Assembly (NCBI GenBank): GCA_022843175.1
Contig: JALHOE010000049.1
Location: 1 to 44,740, forward strand
DNA length: 44,740 nucleotides
Source: Deltaproteobacteria bacterium
GTDB taxonomy: Bacteria; Myxococcota_A; Polyangia; Polyangiales; JADJMO01
Direction: 5' to 3'
A program made the position numbers and the translations under genes. The first letter of the stretch is position 1. Each line of letters starts with the position of its first letter. Under the pieces are notes generated by a model. The model was not told the DNA's origin. It saw only the letters and a program-made list of their open reading frames with translations, and searched no databases. Shown here piece by piece: positions 33,827 through 42,251 of this stretch.

Positions 33827-35451
33827 CAGTGGGGCGCTCCCATCGCGCGAAAGGCGGGCGAGGTGGCGACGGCAGCCATCAGCGGCTTGAGCCGGTATCC
33901 GGCGGCGGCGAAGTGATCGGCGAGCGCCTTGAGCGTGGGGTTGTCCTCTTGCGTGGGCTTCATGCCGGTGCCGTATTGGAAGACCTTGCGCGCGATGCAG
34001 GGCCCGAAGTCGCGGTGGTTACGGATCGCCTCGGCGAGCTCGCCCGGGTTGTTGAACTGCTGCCCGTCGAGCTCGCCGCTCGGGTCGATGAGCGCGGCGT
34101 TCTCCTTGGTGCGGTAGCGACCGATGCCGTCGAACTGCTCGAGGCCGAGGCCGATCGGGTCCATGATCTTGTGACACCCGGCGCAGCTCGTCTCGAGGAG
34201 GTGGATCTTCACCCGCTGGCGGAGCGTCTTGGCGTCGGGCGTGGGCTCGGGGAGCGCGGTGTTGACGTTGACCGGGGGCGCCGGGATCTCGACGCACAGC
34301 AGCTTCTCGCGAACGAACTTGCCGCGCAGCGTGGCCGAGGACGAGGTGGGGTGCGCGTAGAGCGCGAGGATCGCGATCTGCCCGAGGAGACCGCGGCGCG
34401 GTGAGTCGCTCGGGAGCTCGACGGGCGCGAAGCCCTCGGCCGAGGGGGCCGGGATTTGATACATCGACGCGAGCTTCGGCGTGATGAACGTGCGGCGGGT
34501 GGTCATCACGTCGCGGATGTCGGCGTTCTTCTCGAACACCAGATCCTCGAAGAGCCGCAGGGTCTCCTCGCGCGCCATCGGGCCGAGCTCGACGCTGTAG
34601 GTGGTGAAGAGCTTCGCGTCCTTCTCGAGGCGATCGAGGTCGCCGAGGCGGAACCACTCGCGCACGAAGTTGCGGAGGCCGTCGCGCGCGAGCGGCGAGG
34701 CGAGCATCCGGTCGACCTCTTTCTTCACGCCGTCGTAGGAGGCGAGCGCGCCGTCCCGGGCCGCGTCGAGGAGCGCGTCGTCGGGGATGGTGTTCCAGAG
34801 GAAGAAGGACAGGCGCGTCGCGAGCTCGAAGCCGGTGTGCTGCTTGGGCTCGCCCTGCCCGAACACCGGGCGATAGAGGAAGTTGGGCGACTGGAGCAGC
34901 GCCGCGATGCCGAACGGGAGCCCCTTCTCGAAGGTGCCGAGGGTGGTGGCCGACGTGGTGATGACGGTGACGACCTTCGTCGTCTCCTCGGGGGTGAGCG
35001 GGCGGCGGAAGACCCTGCGGCCGAGCGCGGTGGTGAACGTGCGCGCGCACGCTTCGTCGGTGACGCCGGCCGGCTTGCAGGTGAGCACGCGGCCGAGGAG
35101 CTTCGGGTCGGCGATCACCTGATTGCCGATCGCGAAGGCCGCCGCCTCGTATTGCTCGACGCCGCGCGCCGAGACCGTGCTCTTGCTCGAGCCCACCGAG
35201 TCGAAGCCGTCGAGCGCGACGTCGGGCTCGAGGGCGGGAGGGACGACGACCTCCGGGCCGAAGAGATCGCGGATCGCGTTGCGGTATTGGGCGGTGGTGA
35301 GGCGCTGCGCGGCGCTCGCCGTGGGCGTGGGCGGGCCGACGGGACCCTTGGGCGGCTCGGGCGCGACGGCCTGCGCAGGCTGCTTCGCCTTCTCGCCATC
35401 GCACGCCGCCAGGGGAATGAGCAGGAGGGCAACCGTCGCGGCGTGCTTCAT
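33826..35451 (-). CDS. DUF1592-family secreted protein with CxxCH heme motif (copy 2)
   Basis: A 541-residue lipoprotein. The ATG at 35451 gives the signal peptide KHAATVALLLIPLAAC; an in-frame ATG at 35463 is an equally possible start. The DUF1592 order is present: AQRLTTAQYRNAIRDLFG, LLQSPNFLYRPV, ATRLSFFLWNTIPDD, GLLGQIAILALYAHPTSSSA, then SCAGCHKIMDPIGLGLEQFD with a heme c motif at Cys423-Cys426-His427, and the helical C-terminus. It is translationally coupled (TGATG) to the DUF1552 gene and heads a three-gene operon that ends with the lipoprotein at 31657. It differs from copy 1 along most of its length. Confidence 0.93.
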   Translation of the reverse strand: MKHAATVALLLIPLAACDGEKAKQPAQAVAPEPPKGPVGPPTPTASAAQRLTTAQYRNAIRDLFGPEVVVPPALEPDVALDGFDSVGSSKSTVSARGVEQYEAAAFAIGNQVIADPKLLGRVLTCKPAGVTDEACARTFTTALGRRVFRRPLTPEETTKVVTVITTSATTLGTFEKGLPFGIAALLQSPNFLYRPVFGQGEPKQHTGFELATRLSFFLWNTIPDDALLDAARDGALASYDGVKKEVDRMLASPLARDGLRNFVREWFRLGDLDRLEKDAKLFTTYSVELGPMAREETLRLFEDLVFEKNADIRDVMTTRRTFITPKLASMYQIPAPSAEGFAPVELPSDSPRRGLLGQIAILALYAHPTSSSATLRGKFVREKLLCVEIPAPPVNVNTALPEPTPDAKTLRQRVKIHLLETSCAGCHKIMDPIGLGLEQFDGIGRYRTKENAALIDPSGELDGQQFNNPGELAEAIRNHRDFGPCIARKVFQYGTGMKPTQEDNPTLKALADHFAAAGYRLKPLMAAVATSPAFRAMGAPH

Positions 35452-35577
35452 GACGAGCGTCATTTCTCCCCCGAAATCGCCCGGCGCGCAACCGGTCGGG
35501 ACCGCGAGGGGAGAGGGTTTGCGGCGGATCGCTGCGCCGCATAGCGGCGCACCCACACGTACCACTCGGAGGCCGCG

Positions 35578-37125
35578 TCAGAGCCGGCCGCTGTCGAACA
35601 CCACCCGCGCCCCGGGCGCGCCGATCAGCTTGAAGCGGAGGCTCGTCCGTTCCGTCGTGTCGACCTCGACGATCCCGACGTTGAGCCCCCCGTAGGGGTT
35701 CTCGCCCCTGCCGCCCTCGCCGGGGACGACCGCGACGCGCGCGGAGAGATCGCCGCCGGCGTCGACCCCGGCGAGCACCCGCGGCACCTGCTCGGCCCCC
35801 CACTGCGCGACGCGCGGCTGGATGTTGGAGATCGCGCTCGACGTGAACTGATAGAGCGGGGGCACGGAGTCCGCCCACTCGATGCGGAACAAGCACCCGA
35901 CGTGGATGTCGCCACCGAGGAGCATCATGCGCTGCTCGGGGTGCGCACGCTGGTGGGCGCGGAGCAGCCGCAGCAGTCGGTCGCGATCGGCGATCGCCTT
36001 GGGGTTCGACCAGCGATCGGCGACGTCGGTCGCCTGACCGAGCAGCTTGAGGCCGACCCACGCAGGCTTGTCGCTGACGTGCGCGACCGGGACCGAGACG
36101 ACGATCGCGGCGACCGGGCGCTCGGCGTGGCGCTCGAGGAACGAGCCCAGCGCCTCGAACTGCCCGTCGCTGCACACGCTCACGACGCGAGCGTCGGCGC
36201 GGCGCTCGGAGCGCAGATCCATGACGAACACGGCGACCGGGCCGTTCACGAACCCGTAGTGAAATGACGCCGACGCCTCGTGGGGCGTGAGCACGCGCGA
36301 CGCCTGGTAGTCATAGAACGCGTCGCGCGCGCCCTCGCGGATGGCCCGCCACCGCTCGCTCGAGTGGTCGGGGCTCGAGCCGTAGTTGTCGCGGATCTCG
36401 TGGTCGTCGAGGATCGGATAGCAGGGCAGCCGCCCGTGCAGCGCGGCGAACGGCTCGACCCCGAAGAAGATTCGGTGCCGCTCGTGGTAGAGGCGACGAA
36501 TCTCCTCGCGCGTGCACTCGAACACGTCCTTGCGGCCCCTCGGGGCGACGGTGCGGAAGAACTTGCCGAACAGCGAGTGCGACGGCGGATAGTCGGCATA
36601 GATCTGATCGCCCATCTCCAGGAGGAACCGCGCGTCGTGCTCCGCGAGCGCGTCGCCGACGCTCTCGAGCATGCGCACGCTCTCGGGGACGAGGTGGCCG
36701 CGGCGGTCGAACGGTTGGTGACAGCTCGCGAGCGCGAACGCGAAGCGCCCGGGCCCGGGCTGCTCGGCCGCGGTGCGGAAACGCCCCTCGCCGAGCAGGG
36801 TGCCGTCGAGCGCGCGGACTCGCACGCGATAGCTGCGCTCGGGGAGGAGCGGGTCGAGGCCCGGCGCGTCACCCGGTACGTCGAACGCGAGCGTGTCGTC
36901 GGCGGCCGCGTCCACCTCCCGCGTGACCACGGCGGCGGGCGACCACGCGTCGGGCATCGCCGTGCTCTCGGTAAGCTGCACGGTGACCCTCCGCTCCCCG
37001 GGAGCGCGCGCCCAGATCCGCACCGAGCGCGGCCCGACTGCGCCGACGGCCACCATCTCCGCGAGGGGAGAGCTCCCGAAGGCCTCTCGAGCGCGCACGT
37101 CCACCCCGCGGTCGGTTCGGATCAC
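35578..37125 (-). CDS. PhoD-type metallophosphatase
   Basis: A 515-residue protein with the motifs of the PhoD/alkaline phosphatase D family: an N-terminal beta-sandwich domain (VAVGAVGPRSVRIWARA), then ALASCHQPFD (130-140), LEMGDQIYADY (169-179), ILDDHEIRDNYGS (238-250) and GGDIHVGC, all of which bind catalytic metals in relatives. The family hydrolyses phosphomonoesters or phosphodiesters, often for phosphate supply, and is usually Tat-exported. No signal peptide is seen here from the GTG at 37125, or from the alternative ATG at 37056, so this member may be cytosolic. The start is uncertain by about 23 residues. It is preceded by the DUF2515-like gene 15 bases upstream. Confidence 0.85.
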   Translation of the reverse strand: MIRTDRGVDVRAREAFGSSPLAEMVAVGAVGPRSVRIWARAPGERRVTVQLTESTAMPDAWSPAAVVTREVDAAADDTLAFDVPGDAPGLDPLLPERSYRVRVRALDGTLLGEGRFRTAAEQPGPGRFAFALASCHQPFDRRGHLVPESVRMLESVGDALAEHDARFLLEMGDQIYADYPPSHSLFGKFFRTVAPRGRKDVFECTREEIRRLYHERHRIFFGVEPFAALHGRLPCYPILDDHEIRDNYGSSPDHSSERWRAIREGARDAFYDYQASRVLTPHEASASFHYGFVNGPVAVFVMDLRSERRADARVVSVCSDGQFEALGSFLERHAERPVAAIVVSVPVAHVSDKPAWVGLKLLGQATDVADRWSNPKAIADRDRLLRLLRAHQRAHPEQRMMLLGGDIHVGCLFRIEWADSVPPLYQFTSSAISNIQPRVAQWGAEQVPRVLAGVDAGGDLSARVAVVPGEGGRGENPYGGLNVGIVEVDTTERTSLRFKLIGAPGARVVFDSGRL

Positions 37126-37139
37126 CGCGGTACGATGCG

Positions 37140-37943
37140 TCAGGGGAAGAGCGGGTCGTGCTCGAGTGGAGCGTGAATCAGCGGGTCGCGTGCCAGAAAG
37201 CGCGCCTTCGGCCAGGCCGCGCGCACCCGCGGCGTCGGCGCGGCGCCGTAGGCCTCGCGCGAGCCGGTGTGCTCGTGGGCGATCGCCCAGGCGTAGAGCT
37301 CGTCGCGGTGCGGACCGACCACCTCGTCGAAGATCCGACGGCCCGCCTCGATGCGGAGCGTGAGCTCCGCGAACCCGCCGACGCGGATCGCGGCGCGGTT
37401 GTCGCCGGGGAAGTGCAGCGGCTGCTCGCGGCCCGACATCTCGATGAGCTGGAGGAAGCGGAGGCCCGGCGCGAAGCGTTCGTTGTGCACGACGCGCCGC
37501 TCGATGACGTTCTGCTCGTTGTGCACGAGATCGAGCACCAGCTGGCGCTCCCCGCCCTCGCGCTCGTAGCGCGCCCACGCGGCCGTCATGAACGCGGTGG
37601 TCTCGGTGCCGGGGAGCGCGGGGAGCCCGTCGCGCCGGCGCAGGTGCCCGATGACGTGTCGCCAGGCGTCGTCGAAGATCACGCGGTTGCCGCGCTCGAG
37701 GAGGAGCGCGAGCGTCTCCATGGCCTCGGCCGAGGCGTCGTCGCCCTTGCTGCGCCGCTGCTCGACGCGGGTGGCGAGATCGCCGAAGAGGTAGCCCGTG
37801 TTGCGCGAGACGAGGTGCGCCATCAGAACCCACGGCAGCTCGGGGCCGTGCGCCCGCGTGTAGCCGTAGAGCTCGAGGTAGCTCGCGGTGCGGGAGATGT
37901 TGTCGGCGTTGCGGGCTTCGAGGTCTTCGAGATCGAGGTTCAC
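37140..37943 (-). CDS. DUF2515/YppC-like protein
   Basis: A 267-residue protein with a GTG start at 37943 that overlaps the stop codon of the upstream gene (GTGA). The N-terminal part, NADNISRTASYLELYGYTR followed by ELPWVLMAHLVSRNTGYLFG, resembles the DUF2515 family, in which Bacillus YppC is found, although that family is known mainly from Firmicutes. The rest is helical with a conserved-looking HNEQNVIERRVV segment and a C-terminal YAWAIAHEHTGSREAYG. No biochemical function is known. It is between an alpha/beta hydrolase and a PhoD phosphatase in one operon. The family assignment rests on a few motifs and is moderate. Confidence 0.7.
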   Translation of the reverse strand: MNLDLEDLEARNADNISRTASYLELYGYTRAHGPELPWVLMAHLVSRNTGYLFGDLATRVEQRRSKGDDASAEAMETLALLLERGNRVIFDDAWRHVIGHLRRRDGLPALPGTETTAFMTAAWARYEREGGERQLVLDLVHNEQNVIERRVVHNERFAPGLRFLQLIEMSGREQPLHFPGDNRAAIRVGGFAELTLRIEAGRRIFDEVVGPHRDELYAWAIAHEHTGSREAYGAAPTPRVRAAWPKARFLARDPLIHAPLEHDPLFP

Positions 37944-39049
37944 GGCTCGGTGTAGACCCCTTTGTGTTGGTAGACGATCTTGTCCGACAGCGCCTCGGCT
38001 CCCTTGACGATCGCCGTGGTGCGCGCGCTCTTGTCTCCGAGGAGCAGCCGCCGCGCGAACGCCAGCGCGTGCGTGTTGGTCAGAGACCACCCGAGCTTCT
38101 CGTCGAACTTCGCGCACCCGCCCATCGCGAAGAGCTGGTGACAGCCGCCGGTGAACTCGAGCCACACGAGGTCGAGCGTGGTCACCTTGTCGAAGATCGG
38201 CTTGCCGCTGACGTCGTCGCTCCCGCTCATCAGCAGCACCGGCTTCTTCGGCGCGTCGTAGTCGTTGAACATGTCTTGATTGCCGCCGGCCATCGGGATG
38301 CCGGCGATCACGCGCGGATCGGCCACGCCCTTGGCGAGCAGCGTCAGCTCCTCGGGCTTGCACGGAACCGTCCACTGGCCGGCGTCGCACTTCGCCTTGA
38401 TGGCGTCGACGTCGAACTTCGCGCCCATCGTGGCCCAGGTCGTGTACGCGCCGAAGCTGTGGCCACTCATCACGACGCGGTCGGCGCGCGCGCGACCGTT
38501 GAACTCCGCGGCGAGCGAGTCGAGCGCGGCGCTGACGTCGAACGAGCGCTGGTAGAAGAGCGCGAACGGGCGGTCCTTGCCCTCGGGCGAGCCCAGCGTG
38601 TTGCCGAGGTGGGTCGGCGCCACGTAGATCCACCCGTGCGACGCGAAGTAGCGCGCCATGCGGAAGCTCGTGGCGGGGAAGCCAGACGAGCCGTGCGAGT
38701 AGACGTGCACCGGGTAGCTCTTGCCGTCGGCCGGCGCCGCGAGCGACGCGCCCTCGAACGACTCCGGGTCCGAGAACAACCCGAGGTACTTCGCGCCCTC
38801 CCCCTCGGCGTCGAGCGACGGATACCAGTACTCGATCGAGATCGTGCGCGAGGGCTGCCCCGCGGCGGTGTACGTGAGCTCCTTGACGCGGTGACCGACC
38901 TTGAACGGTCCAGGCTGGTCGACTGGGTACGAGAGCACGTCGGGCGCGGGCGCGGCGATCTGCGGAACGCCGGTGTCGGGAGCGTTCGCCGCCGGCGGAT
39001 CGGGGTTGCTGCTGCAGGCGAGGAGGAAGCCAGCGAGGAGTCGGCGCAC
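37940..39049 (-). CDS. Lipoprotein alpha/beta hydrolase (PAF-acetylhydrolase/dienelactone-hydrolase type)
   Basis: A 369-residue protein with a GTG start at 39049; the next residues (RRLLAGFLLAC) form a lipoprotein signal with lipobox LLAC (Cys12). The catalytic domain shows VYSHGSSG near the oxyanion site, the nucleophile elbow SGHSFGAYT with Ser197, a candidate acid in SGSDD (Asp277 or Asp278) and TGGCHQLF with His303. This order fits alpha/beta hydrolases of the platelet-activating-factor acetylhydrolase and PET-hydrolase neighbourhood, which cleave short-chain esters or lipids. It should be exposed outside the cytoplasm. It heads an operon with the DUF2515-like and PhoD genes. Confidence 0.9.
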   Translation of the reverse strand: MRRLLAGFLLACSSNPDPPAANAPDTGVPQIAAPAPDVLSYPVDQPGPFKVGHRVKELTYTAAGQPSRTISIEYWYPSLDAEGEGAKYLGLFSDPESFEGASLAAPADGKSYPVHVYSHGSSGFPATSFRMARYFASHGWIYVAPTHLGNTLGSPEGKDRPFALFYQRSFDVSAALDSLAAEFNGRARADRVVMSGHSFGAYTTWATMGAKFDVDAIKAKCDAGQWTVPCKPEELTLLAKGVADPRVIAGIPMAGGNQDMFNDYDAPKKPVLLMSGSDDVSGKPIFDKVTTLDLVWLEFTGGCHQLFAMGGCAKFDEKLGWSLTNTHALAFARRLLLGDKSARTTAIVKGAEALSDKIVYQHKGVYTEP

Positions 39050-39173
39050 GGCGCTACTCTAGCGGAACGCCATGGTTGTGCTCCGCGCGAGCGGGCGAGC
39101 GGATGCTCTCTTTTTGCGAAAGTCACGATCCGTTGGTCCGGCGCTCCGCGTCGCGATATGCTCGCGTCGGGGC

Positions 39174-39857
39174 GTGGACAGCAAATTCCCAAAATTGAAG
39201 CGCGTGAGCGTGGGGCGCGTCACGCGGCACAAGGCGATCCTCGGTTCGCTGCTTTACCAAAAACTCGCAACGCGGATCGGCGACGCGCGCGCGTCGCAGC
39301 TCGTCGGCGACGCGCTCGAACGCAGCGGCCGGAGCGAGGTGCCCGACCACCTCGACGATCTGTTGGCGTTCACCAAGGCGCACCTCATCGACGACCTCGT
39401 CGCTGCGCTCGGCGGGCGCGAGGTCTCGAGCTTCTTCGACGACCTCGAGTCCGCGGCGCGCCTCGCGTCGGGCGTGCGCCGCTCGTCGCCGCACGACGAG
39501 GTGCGCGCGGTCGTCGGTGTGATCGACCACGACGTGTTCCGCCGCGCGAACACGGCGCGCCAGCTCATCGCACGCAAGATGCAGGTCCTCGTCCTTCACC
39601 AGCTCGAGGAGCTGATCGAAGAGACCGCCCGCCCCGATGTGCTGGTGCTCGACGAAGAGGACGCGCTCTCCGGCGCGCTCTTCCGCGTGCTCTCGCTCCC
39701 CTCCTTCGATCCGGCGATCGTGGTCCGCTCCGCGAGCCAGCTCGCCGCGTCCGCCCTCGCCCACGCGGGCGTCCGGGCCTACGAGCTGATGGCGAACCAC
39801 GCGCCCGCCGAGCTCGCGATGGCCGTCGAACGCACCCTCGCCCGCAAGCGCGCCTAG
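39174..39857 (+). CDS. Protein with N-terminal helical domain and degenerate receiver domain
   Basis: A 227-residue protein from the GTG at 39174; an earlier ATG would add an unlikely basic, low-complexity stretch. Residues 1-95 are mostly helical and unfamiliar. Residues about 100-227 follow the CheY-like order: VVGVIDHDVFRR (an acidic-pair equivalent), a helix, DVLVLDEEDALSGALFRVL with a possible phospho-acceptor Asp, then IVVRSASQ (switch Ser), and a C-terminal helix ELAMAVERTLARK. The usual lysine of the KP motif is missing (AYELMANHAPAE instead). It may act as a phosphorylation-independent response module. It converges on the FAD oxidoreductase gene across a large inverted repeat. Confidence 0.7.
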   Translation: MDSKFPKLKRVSVGRVTRHKAILGSLLYQKLATRIGDARASQLVGDALERSGRSEVPDHLDDLLAFTKAHLIDDLVAALGGREVSSFFDDLESAARLASGVRRSSPHDEVRAVVGVIDHDVFRRANTARQLIARKMQVLVLHQLEELIEETARPDVLVLDEEDALSGALFRVLSLPSFDPAIVVRSASQLAASALAHAGVRAYELMANHAPAELAMAVERTLARKRA

Positions 39858-39859
39858 CG

Positions 39860-40095
39860 CCAACGCCGTTCGGATAAGAGGACCGGTCGCCGGGGAGAGG
39901 AGCCTCACGCCAAGGCCGCCCGAGATTTCCCGGGCCGCGACCCATGGGTACGCATCGACGGGTCCGCTGCAGCTTGCGGCAACGACGTCTCGGCGAGCAT
40001 CGGCAGACGGCTTCGCTCGCGGGCGTTCTTGGCGTGAGGCTCTTCTCCCTGGCGCCCGGTTCTTCGCCGCGCGGCGTTGAACCGAACGGCATTGG
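39860..40095. repeat. Large imperfect inverted repeat filling an intergenic gap
   Basis: The best arms are 39894-39921 and 40021-40048 (25 of 28 bases match when one is inverted), containing GAGCCTCACGCCAAG and its complement. Similarity continues outward: GACCGGTCGCC near 39881 against its inverse near 40050-40064, and CCAACGCCGTTCGG (39860-39873) against CCGAACGGCATTGG (40082-40095). The left copy lacks about 15 bases relative to the right one. The gap 39858-40113 holds no gene. It could be a bidirectional terminator, a structured RNA or two inverted copies of a small repeat. Confidence 0.75.
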
Positions 40096-40113
40096 CTCTC
40101 GACGACGGCGGAG

Positions 40114-42249
40114 CTACGGCGTGCGGTCGGAGCCGAGGATTTCGCTCGCTCTCGGCACGCCGGCGAGCGCGTTGGCGGCCCACAGTCCGCCCATCACCGC
40201 GGCCTCGACGCAGCCCGCGTTGAAGCCGTTGTCCGTCCAGTCGCCGCAGAGCACGACGTTGTCGAAGCCGGACTCGTCGGCCTTGAGGCGGAGCGCCGTC
40301 GAGCCGGGCACCGACAGCACGTAGCGCTCGGTCGGATCGAGGTTCACGCGCACGTAGCGAGAGCGCACGTCGGGGTCTTGGAAGTTGGGCCATAGGCCGC
40401 GGACGTACTCGCTCATGAAGGTGGCCACGACCTTCTCGTAGCGTTGCTTCTCGCGCTTCGGGAACTCGTGGTCGCTGTAGGGTGCGATCGGATCGGCGTC
40501 GATCCACGGGCCGCAGAAGTAGGCGATCGACTTGGGGCCATTGGGGCCCCACGCCTCGCGCGGGAGGAGGTCGCTCATGTCGGCCCAGGTGTCGATCGGC
40601 TCGCAGTACGCACCGACAACCGGATCCGTCTTGATCCAATCGGGCTTCGTCCACCCGAGCTCCGCGGTCGTGCGCGCGAGCCATAGCTGCAGCGCCTGCG
40701 TCTGGCAGGTCTTCACGCCGGTGACCGACGCCTGGAGGCGCGGGCTATTCGCGAGCATCGGCTTGGCGATGTCGGCCAGCGCGGCGATCGACGCGGCGAG
40801 GATCACCTTGTCGAAGTGGACCCCCTTCTCGAGGACGAGCGTCTCCGACTCGCGCCACGGGGCCGACCACGATGACTCGAAGTCGATCAGCGTGTCGCTC
40901 TCGATGTCGGTGCCGTCGTGGATCTGGCCGTAGAGCGGGGTGCTCGGCCAGCACGGGAGCTCGTTGACCGGGATGAGCGGCTGATAGCCCTTGGCCTCGT
41001 CGTTGAGCCTCACCTGCTTCTGCACGGTGATGCGGTTCACGCTGGAGCCCTCGACCGAGAGCTCCATCACCCGGTGGAAGAACTTGAAGGTGACGCCACG
41101 CGCGAGGAGCACCTGATAGAACGGCGTCGCCACGATGTCGCCCATGCCCGCCTCCATGCGGAACATGAGCGCGCCCTTGTAGGTGAAGAGCATGCGAAGG
41201 ATGCCGCGCAGCGCGGTGCCGGCGGCGAACGCGGGCTTCTGCACGTCGCCCTTCACGAAGCCGAACACCAGGTCGTAGATGCCGCGGATGGGCCCGGACT
41301 TCTTGGTGGTGGTCTCGTTGGCGCCGTTGTTCCCGAGCCACTCGGCGAGGTCGTATTTGTCGAGGTAGTTGAACCCGTGGAAGAAGACGTCGTCGTTGAG
41401 CATGCCGCACACGGCGGAGCCGGTGAGGTTGAGCGCGACCCACATCTTGCGCACGTCGAGGTTGGTGTCGACGCTGCCCTTCAGGAACCACCAGGCTACG
41501 TCCATCGCCTTCTCGATGAGCCAGGCGATGGCCGAGTGCTCGTGCGCGCGGTGGGTCGACACGTCGGACTCGAGCGAGCGAAGGACCGTGTGGGCCTGCT
41601 CGAGGAGGCTCGTGACCGGGTGGAGCCCGATGACGTCTCCCGCGGGGATGAACGCGCCATGCGACTCGTCGCGTTCGGGACGAGGCTGTGGCCCCTTGAG
41701 TCGCGCCGCCGCGACCGTCGCCGCGACGTGCGCCGGCACGTCGGCGTGCTCGTCGCCCGGAGCCTCCACGTTGATCCGACCCTCGAGCCACTTGATGAGC
41801 CACTCGATCGCCATCTCGGCGTAGGCGAGCGGCGACGGGAAGATGGTGCCGGTGCCGGGCACGTCGGTGTTCTCGGGGAAGTCGAAGGTCCACGGCTCCA
41901 TGCCGCTCGCCATCGTCTCCATGAGGACGACGTAGCTGTGCTTGTGGAACGCCTGATCCCACGTGCGGATCGGGCCGGTCTGCCGATCGAGCTTCTCGTA
42001 GGCGTCCTTCATCCAGCGGAAGGCGTTCTCGTAGAAGCCGAACCAGATGTGGAGACCGTGCTCCTCGATGCGCTTGCCCTTGTCGGGGTCGAGGTTTCTG
42101 CCGCTCGCGCCCTTGCCGCCGAGGCGGTGGCCGAGCTGGTAGAACGTGAACTCGTAGTTGGCGAGCACGTTCGCGTCCGACGTGAGCGCGTAGACCGCCG
42201 CGAGCGCCGACACGCCGCCGCCGACGACTGCGACCTTCGTTTTTGCCAT
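40114..42249 (-). CDS. FAD-dependent oxidoreductase (amine oxidase/desaturase type)
   Basis: A 711-residue protein from the ATG at 42249. The N-terminus VAVVGGGVSALAAVYAL (residues 6-22) is a dinucleotide-binding GxGxxA fold; the C-terminus VVLCGDWTDNGFNAGCVEAAVMGGLWAANAL is the conserved FAD-binding end of the amine-oxidase/phytoene-desaturase superfamily (quoted here as separate motifs VVLCGDWTDNG and GCVEAAVMGGL). RLGGKGASGR matches the second FAD contact. The length is well above the usual 450-500 residues, with large helical insertions in the middle. The substrate is unknown. It starts two bases after the acetoacetate-decarboxylase-like gene and must act with it; together they suggest oxidation and decarboxylation or cyclisation of a small metabolite. 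Confidence 0.9.
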   Translation of the reverse strand: MAKTKVAVVGGGVSALAAVYALTSDANVLANYEFTFYQLGHRLGGKGASGRNLDPDKGKRIEEHGLHIWFGFYENAFRWMKDAYEKLDRQTGPIRTWDQAFHKHSYVVLMETMASGMEPWTFDFPENTDVPGTGTIFPSPLAYAEMAIEWLIKWLEGRINVEAPGDEHADVPAHVAATVAAARLKGPQPRPERDESHGAFIPAGDVIGLHPVTSLLEQAHTVLRSLESDVSTHRAHEHSAIAWLIEKAMDVAWWFLKGSVDTNLDVRKMWVALNLTGSAVCGMLNDDVFFHGFNYLDKYDLAEWLGNNGANETTTKKSGPIRGIYDLVFGFVKGDVQKPAFAAGTALRGILRMLFTYKGALMFRMEAGMGDIVATPFYQVLLARGVTFKFFHRVMELSVEGSSVNRITVQKQVRLNDEAKGYQPLIPVNELPCWPSTPLYGQIHDGTDIESDTLIDFESSWSAPWRESETLVLEKGVHFDKVILAASIAALADIAKPMLANSPRLQASVTGVKTCQTQALQLWLARTTAELGWTKPDWIKTDPVVGAYCEPIDTWADMSDLLPREAWGPNGPKSIAYFCGPWIDADPIAPYSDHEFPKREKQRYEKVVATFMSEYVRGLWPNFQDPDVRSRYVRVNLDPTERYVLSVPGSTALRLKADESGFDNVVLCGDWTDNGFNAGCVEAAVMGGLWAANALAGVPRASEILGSDRTP

Positions 42250-42251
42250 GG

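Noticed and set aside
39944-40324. A plus-strand coding sequence beginning in the gap after 39857
   Set aside because: Arg/Ser-rich with no domain, begins inside the inverted repeat and runs antisense into the FAD oxidoreductase gene.
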